Of a DNA stretch of 5,693 bases, positions 5,678-5,693 are shown piece after piece. The notes under the pieces are model-generated. The model saw nothing but the letters and a program-made list of their open reading frames with translations. It searched no databases and was not told the origin of the DNA. The stretch spans positions 1 to 5,693 of the forward strand of contig JAKBCE010000164.1 in assembly GCA_021808195.1 (NCBI GenBank). The letters run 5' to 3'. The translations under genes were made by a program, and so were the position numbers. Source of the stretch: Pseudomonadota bacterium. Its GTDB lineage: Bacteria > Pseudomonadota > Gammaproteobacteria > Steroidobacterales > Steroidobacteraceae. Numbering within the stretch: the stretch's first letter is position 1; each line of letters begins with the position of its first letter.

Positions 5678-5693
5678 AAGTGGGGGTCATCCG

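Noticed and set aside
5412..5690. Minus-strand open frame of 92 codons upstream of and overlapping the sugar transferase
   Set aside because: The composition is Ala/Arg/Pro/Gly-rich with no motif, and most of it is out of frame within or beside the transferase gene. A short real peptide cannot be excluded, but nothing supports one.

Overview
The window is GC-rich (about two thirds G+C by eye) and densely coding. Gene content and protein style suggest a proteobacterium, most likely a gammaproteobacterium of the Xanthomonadales/Nevskiales/Steroidobacter type. This is inference from gene families only; no rRNA or other phylogenetic marker is present. I see no tRNA, rRNA, CRISPR array, insertion sequence or phage gene.

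Layout from left to right. (1) 1-861, plus strand: the C-terminal half of a flavin-dependent tryptophan halogenase-family protein, cut by the window edge. (2) 902-1537, minus strand and convergent with the halogenase: a PadR-family repressor with a very His-rich N-terminus, resembling the E. coli nickel-responsive repressor YqjI. Its promoter has a perfect TTGACA -35 box, and the -10 box lies inside a perfect 7+7 inverted repeat, which suggests autorepression. (3) 1538-1757: a divergent regulatory region of about 220 bp. The PadR promoter is on its left, and a 24-bp near-palindrome in front of a MarR-type regulator is on its right. (4) 1758-4802, plus strand: a three-gene cassette of MarR regulator, 14-TM DHA2-type MFS exporter and dienelactone-hydrolase-family enzyme. 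The exporter and hydrolase overlap by 4 bp (ATGA), so they are probably translationally coupled. (5) 4825-4850: a strong 11-bp GC hairpin between convergent genes. (6) 4852-5517, minus strand: a WbaP-like polyprenyl-phosphate sugar-1-phosphate transferase consisting of the catalytic domain alone, which would start exopolysaccharide or O-antigen repeat-unit assembly. (7) 5518-5693: no convincing gene.

How the parts may work together. The MarR-MFS-hydrolase cassette has the form of a small-molecule defence unit: the regulator senses an aromatic or other toxic compound, the pump exports it, and the Cys-His-Asp hydrolase may open a lactone or ester. The divergent PadR gene has a separate operator and probably responds to metal; its target inside this window is only itself. 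The halogenase and the sugar transferase appear to belong to neighbouring, unrelated loci. Nothing here amounts to a demonstrably new system. The points most worth a second look are the YqjI-like regulator lacking its usual partner, the two well-formed operators, and the coupled pump/hydrolase pair.
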